From Bacteroidota bacterium (GTDB lineage: Bacteria; Bacteroidota; Ignavibacteria; Kapaibacteriales; NICIL-2), in assembly GCA_019695345.1 (NCBI GenBank), contig JAIBAE010000038.1:1-38719 (forward strand): DNA of 38,719 bases, given 5' to 3'. How positions within the stretch are numbered: position 1 is the first letter of the stretch; each line of letters opens with the position of its first letter. Below, one piece after another: positions 35,796-38,719 of this stretch. The notes beneath the pieces were generated by a model. The model was not told the origin of the DNA and did not search any database. It was given only the letters and a program-made list of their open reading frames with translations. The position numbers and the translations under genes are program-made.

Positions 35796-35851
35796 AAAAC
35801 TTCCTCCTATTTCCGGAAAACAGCAGATAGGAGGAAGTTTTTAAGAAAAAA
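35796..35851 (+). repeat. Three-part inverted repeat left of the cassette array
   Basis: AAAACTTCCTCCTAT (35796-35810) pairs perfectly with ATAGGAGGAAGTTTT (35827-35841), a 15-bp stem with T after it. The second arm can also pair with a third piece, AAAAAACTTCCTC (about 35846-35858). It is thus a switch-like pair of alternative hairpins. It may be a terminator or attenuator, or part of the attachment site for the first cassette. Confidence 0.6.
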
Positions 35852-35867
35852 CTTCCTCTATAAACGA

Positions 35868-35876
35868 GTTATAGCC
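35868..35876 (+). other. Left boundary of the cassette array (integron attachment point)
   Basis: GTTATAGCC with the expected crossover between G35868 and T35869. It is the reverse complement of GGCTATAAC at 36333-36341, the R'' box of the first cassette's attC. The site to its left has no integrase gene and no complete attC that I can fold, so it is either a degenerate attC or a non-attI insertion point. Confidence 0.65.
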
Positions 35877-35903
35877 AATTTTAAGACGAGCCCGACTGAA
35901 TAA

Positions 35904-36398
35904 ATGACCAAGCAAGAACAAATATATAATTGGTTGACAACAGGACTTGAACAGCCTGCTGACAAACTTTCGGAAATATTTTATTTCGATAAACGAGACA
36001 ATGAATTTTTCTCAATTCTTGTAACGGACTACTTTATGTTTGACGAAAACCTGAATGTAGCCAAAGACACCACAACTTCATATTCAAAAGAAAATCTTGA
36101 AAGTCTCGTTGACAGAATAAAGAGAATTGAAAATAAAGACGCTTCAATTATTTCCTTGCCAAGACTTGGAAACTTAAAAAGCACAACAGACACCGATTTT
36201 ATTAATCAGCAAGTAGACAGTTTTCTGAACTTAAATTCAATTAGCATAGAGACTGCAACAATATGGGAAGTTGAAGAAACTGGGACAATAACTATAGACT
36301 TAAAAAATGACAATGATGAGAAGAAAAAAACTGGCTATAACAGCACCTTGCCAAAAGCGGGGCGTTCGTGGTGGCAGAAACTTTTCAGCTCCGAATAA
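35904..36398 (+). CDS. Cassette 1 ORF: unknown 164-residue protein, C-terminus encoded by the attC site
   Basis: This is a 164-residue cytoplasmic protein with no signal or membrane segment. The start is ATG 35904, 35 bases inside the cassette. The body is acidic and mixed alpha/beta (MTKQEQIYNWLTTGLEQPAD..., FFSILVTDYFMFDENL), with no motif I recognise. The frame runs into the attC site (starting 36333), so the last 22 residues (TGYNSTLPKAGRSWWQ... ) are encoded by the recombination site. AT-rich codon use unlike the neighbouring chromosome genes. Being in a cassette, it is probably accessory and exchangeable; its function cannot be told. Confidence 0.6.
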   Translation: MTKQEQIYNWLTTGLEQPADKLSEIFYFDKRDNEFFSILVTDYFMFDENLNVAKDTTTSYSKENLESLVDRIKRIENKDASIISLPRLGNLKSTTDTDFINQQVDSFLNLNSISIETATIWEVEETGTITIDLKNDNDEKKKTGYNSTLPKAGRSWWQKLFSSE

Positions 36399-36468
36399 AC
36401 CTTAGTGCTAGCTTGAAAGGTCGGTGCTTCGAAATCCCCGCCTTTGGCAAGCTGCAAAACGTTATGCC
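36333..36468 (+). other. attC site of cassette 1
   Basis: R'' GGCTATAAC (36333-36341), then CCTTGCCAAAAGCGGGG, a variable middle, CCCCGCCTTTGGCAAG, and R' with crossover at G36461/T36462 (AACGTTATGCC). The arms pair imperfectly over about 25 bp, as attC sites do, with a large middle. R'' is the reverse complement of the cassette's own first bases (GTTATAGCC at 35868). Length about 136 bp. Confidence 0.85.
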
Positions 36469-36474
36469 CCATTT

Positions 36475-36972
36475 ATGGACACTGACACATACATAATAAG
36501 ACATTGCAAAAAATGTAAGCACAGACAACGATATGACTATCCGAAAAGAGAGGTAGCGTTCGGACTTCACGATGACGATCCATTTTTATGTTCTAAATGC
36601 AATTACGACAGCTCAGACTACGGCGAAGTTCATTGCAACAAACTTGACGACGATATTTTGTCTGAGTGGATAATAAATCCTGACGTTTATTTATTAGAAC
36701 AAGACGAGGAGTTATTTCTGGCAGACATTAATTACTTAGACCTCTTACTTAAATATCTTGACGACAAAAAGGCTCTCCCAGCAAAGAAAATTATTTTACT
36801 TGAAGCACTTTGTGTTATTGTTTATGACATTATAAAAGACGACAAGGACAAAGAGCATTTAAATAGACTCAAGGACGAGCTTCTAAAAAGAAAACAATTA
36901 CTTCACGACTTTAAAGACTCAATCATGGCATATTTAACGGACGTTGTTTACCCATTTTTGGGACTTAAATAA
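36475..36972 (+). CDS. Cassette 2 ORF: zinc-ribbon-like protein, unknown function
   Basis: This is a 165-residue protein. ATG 36475 lies 13 bases inside the cassette and is preferred to GTG 36424, which lies in the attC site. The N-terminus has two CxxC pairs (CKKC at residues 10-13 and CSKC near 39-42), a likely zinc ribbon. The rest is helical and acidic with Leu-rich stretches (LLLKYLDDKKALPAKKIILLEALCVIVYDI). No catalytic motif or membrane segment. The gene uses the AT-rich codon style of the other cassettes. Family not recognised; perhaps a DNA or protein binder (inference from the zinc ribbon only). Confidence 0.65.
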   Translation: MDTDTYIIRHCKKCKHRQRYDYPKREVAFGLHDDDPFLCSKCNYDSSDYGEVHCNKLDDDILSEWIINPDVYLLEQDEELFLADINYLDLLLKYLDDKKALPAKKIILLEALCVIVYDIIKDDKDKEHLNRLKDELLKRKQLLHDFKDSIMAYLTDVVYPFLGLK

Positions 36973-36975
36973 ACG

Positions 36976-37156
36976 AGGCATAACAGCAAGCCATGGCGCA
37001 ATGCGGGCGGACATGCAAGGCTTTTGCAAATTTAAGGTCGCTTCGCGAATTGACATTTTCATTTTGCAAAAGTCTAATAAACACATATCTTTATAAAAAC
37101 GTTTCGGCAGACAGTGTTTCATAAACGCACTGCGCAATCTTGCGAAACGTTACCTG
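36976..37156 (+). other. attC site of cassette 2
   Basis: R'' GGCATAAC at 36976-36983 is the reverse complement of the cassette 2 start GTTATGCC (36461). The right end GAAACGTTACCTGC has its crossover at G37149/T37150. The arms GCAAGCCATGGCGCAATGCG and CGCACTGCGCAATCTTGC pair imperfectly. The middle is long (about 180 bp in all) and includes a further small hairpin. Confidence 0.75.
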
Positions 37157-37246
37157 CAATGCTATGGCGACACTGCTAACATCAAACTGAGTACCATTGA
37201 ACGACCTTTTTATAAATACAGCGATTAAAGAAATTGATGAACCGAC

Positions 37247-37852
37247 TTGGGAATCACTAAACAGTATTTAGAAGTTCATGCTGTTGTTCGTGTTGACAAC
37301 AAGCCGACTATTGCAAGACTTGAAACCGAATATGATGAGGACAGTGCTATCGTTTATTTTCCAATTCAAGACGAAAGTTTTTTCCTTGCTGTTTGCGTTA
37401 GCAAAAACGAACTACCCGAAGTGACAGGAATTTATTTTCAATCAGGCAACAGAGTTTATTTTCGTGCGACATCAGACAAACTTTCTTTTGACGAGTTAGC
37501 AGCAAAGACAAGATTAAAACCTATTGATGGTTGGAACAACGGTGAGCCGATGAAATCAAACCCAACTAACAATTATAAGTTTAGTGCTTTACATTTCAAT
37601 CCATTTCCAGACGAGGCATACAACATGGAATATAAAATGAAACTTTTGCTAACTGAATTGGAGAAAGACAGAAAAGGAATTAAAGAACTTGTTGAAAGTG
37701 CAAATGGATATATCTCTATTGCTTCATATCGTTACATAGACCAGTTTGGTGGAATCCACCTTGACAAAGAATTAGTAAAACGACTTAACGACATCGGACT
37801 TGAAGTTGATTTTGATATTTATGTTGGCGGAAATCCTTTAATTTGTGATTGA
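37247..37852 (+). CDS. Cassette 3 ORF: DUF4279-like protein
   Basis: This is a 201-residue protein. The start TTG 37247 is the only start in this frame before the body; ATG 37237 is in another frame and stops after seven codons, so the true 5' end is unsure. The C-terminal about 120 residues match the DUF4279 layout: ELAAKTRLKPIDGWNNGEP, then a helical stretch, then YISIASYRYIDQFGGIHLDKELVKRLNDIGLEVDFDIYV. DUF4279 proteins are small cytoplasmic proteins, several of them thought to be immunity-type partners; this is not shown here. The first 80 residues form an extra beta-rich part. It is the gene of the third cassette (37150-38086). Confidence 0.6.
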   Translation: MGITKQYLEVHAVVRVDNKPTIARLETEYDEDSAIVYFPIQDESFFLAVCVSKNELPEVTGIYFQSGNRVYFRATSDKLSFDELAAKTRLKPIDGWNNGEPMKSNPTNNYKFSALHFNPFPDEAYNMEYKMKLLLTELEKDRKGIKELVESANGYISIASYRYIDQFGGIHLDKELVKRLNDIGLEVDFDIYVGGNPLICD

Positions 37853-37941
37853 TAATAAACGACAGAGCAATGAATGTAAATCACCTTGAACAAACTTCCT
37901 ACGAACTTCAAACAGTTGTGCTCCGAACGAACAGCAGCACT

Positions 37942-38094
37942 GCAGGTAACATAAGATTAAAAGAAATTTTAAAAAAGGGGGCATTGACCGTAAGACGAAC
38001 AGTGGTGCATCTAACAAACTGTTGTGGTTATACAAACAGTCGTGCTTGTAATCCCCCTTTTTTAAAACTTCTTTAATTCCTTCTTTGTTAGCAG
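37942..38094 (+). other. attC site of cassette 3
   Basis: R'' GCAGGTAAC at 37942-37950 is the reverse complement of the cassette 3 start GTTACCTGC (37149). The long arms AAATTTTAAAAAAGGGGG and CCCCCTTTTTTAAAACTT pair almost fully. Crossover at G38087/T38088 (TTTGTTAGCAG). About 153 bp. Confidence 0.85.
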
Positions 38095-38101
38095 TAATAG
38101 T

Positions 38102-38560
38102 ATGAAGACAGTAATCAAGTGGACATTCAAAATATTAGCAGGACTTTTTGCTGTAGTGTTCTTATGTGTTCTGACCTATTATAGTTACTACAAATGGCGC
38201 CAGACTAGAACTTATGAAGAAAAAATAACTGTGACAGCGTACTATATGAAATATGCATGTGGTGACTGCTCCGTTGACATGAAAGTGCAAGCCGTGGATA
38301 ATCCGAAATATAATTTTATTATCGGGCAAGACATATTTCCAACACCTAAGACAAAAACGTTTGAAGAACTTTGCGATTTTATTGGTTCAATTGGTTACGA
38401 GTCATCAACTGGACCTGATTATATTGAAGAATCATTTACATTAATTGGACGCTTGCATAAGCATTCACACGGCTTGCCAATATTTGAATGTTCAGAAGCA
38501 CCATTCTTTACAGTAGACAAAATCAAATACGGAACGAATGGAAAGTGGAAAGACTTTTAA
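38102..38560 (+). CDS. Cassette 4 ORF: small membrane-anchored protein, unknown function
   Basis: This is a 152-residue protein with an N-terminal signal anchor (residues about 7-29, ILAGLFAVVFLCVLTYYSYY), so it is probably in the inner membrane with the body in the periplasm. The body has two Cys (ACGDCS, near 53-56), which may form a disulfide or bind metal, and a mixed alpha/beta pattern (FEELCDFIGSIGYESSTGPDYIEESFTLIGRLHKHSHGLP). Start ATG 38102, 14 bases inside the cassette. Low GC. Family not recognised; the cassette setting says it is accessory. Confidence 0.6.
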   Translation: MKTVIKWTFKILAGLFAVVFLCVLTYYSYYKWRQTRTYEEKITVTAYYMKYACGDCSVDMKVQAVDNPKYNFIIGQDIFPTPKTKTFEELCDFIGSIGYESSTGPDYIEESFTLIGRLHKHSHGLPIFECSEAPFFTVDKIKYGTNGKWKDF

Positions 38561-38577
38561 TGACGATATAAGAAGAA

Positions 38578-38719
38578 CTATTACTGCTAACTGGCGTAGC
38601 TGTTGCACAACTACCTAAAGTTTTACGTTGGCTGTATAGTGCGCTGTAGCATTATAGTTTTTATGTAGTGTGTTATAGCACATAATACACGTGGAAGAGT
38701 AAAAAACGATGCATTTACG
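38578..38719 (+). other. attC site of cassette 4, right boundary not resolved
   Basis: CTATTACTGCTAAC (38578-38591) is a 14/14 reverse complement of the cassette 4 start GTTAGCAGTAATAG (38087-38100), the R'' box signature. Possible right ends are ACGTTGGCTG (38625-38634) or GTGTTATAGC (38670-38679). A hairpin of the type GTAG(c)TGT...ACA(a)CTAC lies at 38596-38615. The array probably continues past the window. Confidence 0.65.

Noticed and set aside
37197-37271. A short reading (TTG 37197 to TAG 37269) in front of the DUF4279 gene
   Set aside because: It reads like coding sequence (DEPTWESLNS) and may be the displaced N-terminus of the gene after a frameshift, but this cannot be proved by eye, so I did not call it.

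Overview
The window looks like a chromosomal stretch of a Bacteroidota/Chlorobiota-group bacterium, probably of the Kapabacteria or Ignavibacteria type. The grounds are moderate GC, weak or absent Shine-Dalgarno sequences at many genes, many cell-surface proteins that end in type IX secretion (T9SS) sorting domains, and ordinary bacterial housekeeping genes in between. The taxonomic call is inference; there is no rRNA or tRNA gene to anchor it.

Layout. 1-3200: the end of an unknown gene, an HtrA-like serine protease, a lipoprotein and a small membrane protein. 3500-7350: a large T9SS adhesin-like protein (YadA-like head repeats, S74 chaperone domain, coiled coil, sorting domain) followed by a lipoprotein. 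7527-10852, minus strand: a DUF354 glycosyltransferase-like protein, an outer-membrane beta-barrel and acetylornithine aminotransferase (argD). 11150-15780: three secreted proteins in a row, including an IgGFc-binding-domain protein. 15944-16777: DinB-like and YciI-like genes, convergent with no base between them. 17494-22634: a chemotaxis operon cheY-cheZ-cheA-cheB-orf145. 23027-24514: an FG-GAP-type T9SS protein. 24774-35587: a CADD-type pABA-synthase homologue, clpS, purK, a TPR lipoprotein, a DUF3467 gene, a bestrophin-like channel, dnaX and clpC. 35868 to the end: a run of four integron gene cassettes.

Four things stand out. (1) Two secreted-protein genes appear to be phase-variable. One has 11 copies of the heptamer ACTTCGG and the other a run of 10 C, each between a start codon with a good Shine-Dalgarno and the hydrophobic core of the signal peptide. 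Both are one unit out of frame as assembled; losing one heptamer, or one C, restores the full preprotein. (2) The right end is an integron cassette array without an integrase in view. At each of four cassettes the first bases are the reverse complement of the R'' box of that cassette's own attC site. (3) dnaX has a run of nine A with an upstream SD-like AGGAG, so slippage would give a short gamma-like subunit of 387 aa, as described for Thermus dnaX. (4) Intergenic space is crowded with dispersed repeats: a roughly 60-bp family (here called R1) with fixed ends and a variable interior, in at least 15 copies, a GC-rich family (R2), and several hairpin or MITE-like elements.

How the genes fit together: the secreted proteins depend on a T9SS encoded elsewhere. 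The chemotaxis operon lacks MCP, CheW and CheR here. ClpS and ClpC form a complete adaptor/unfoldase pair whose ClpP must lie elsewhere.
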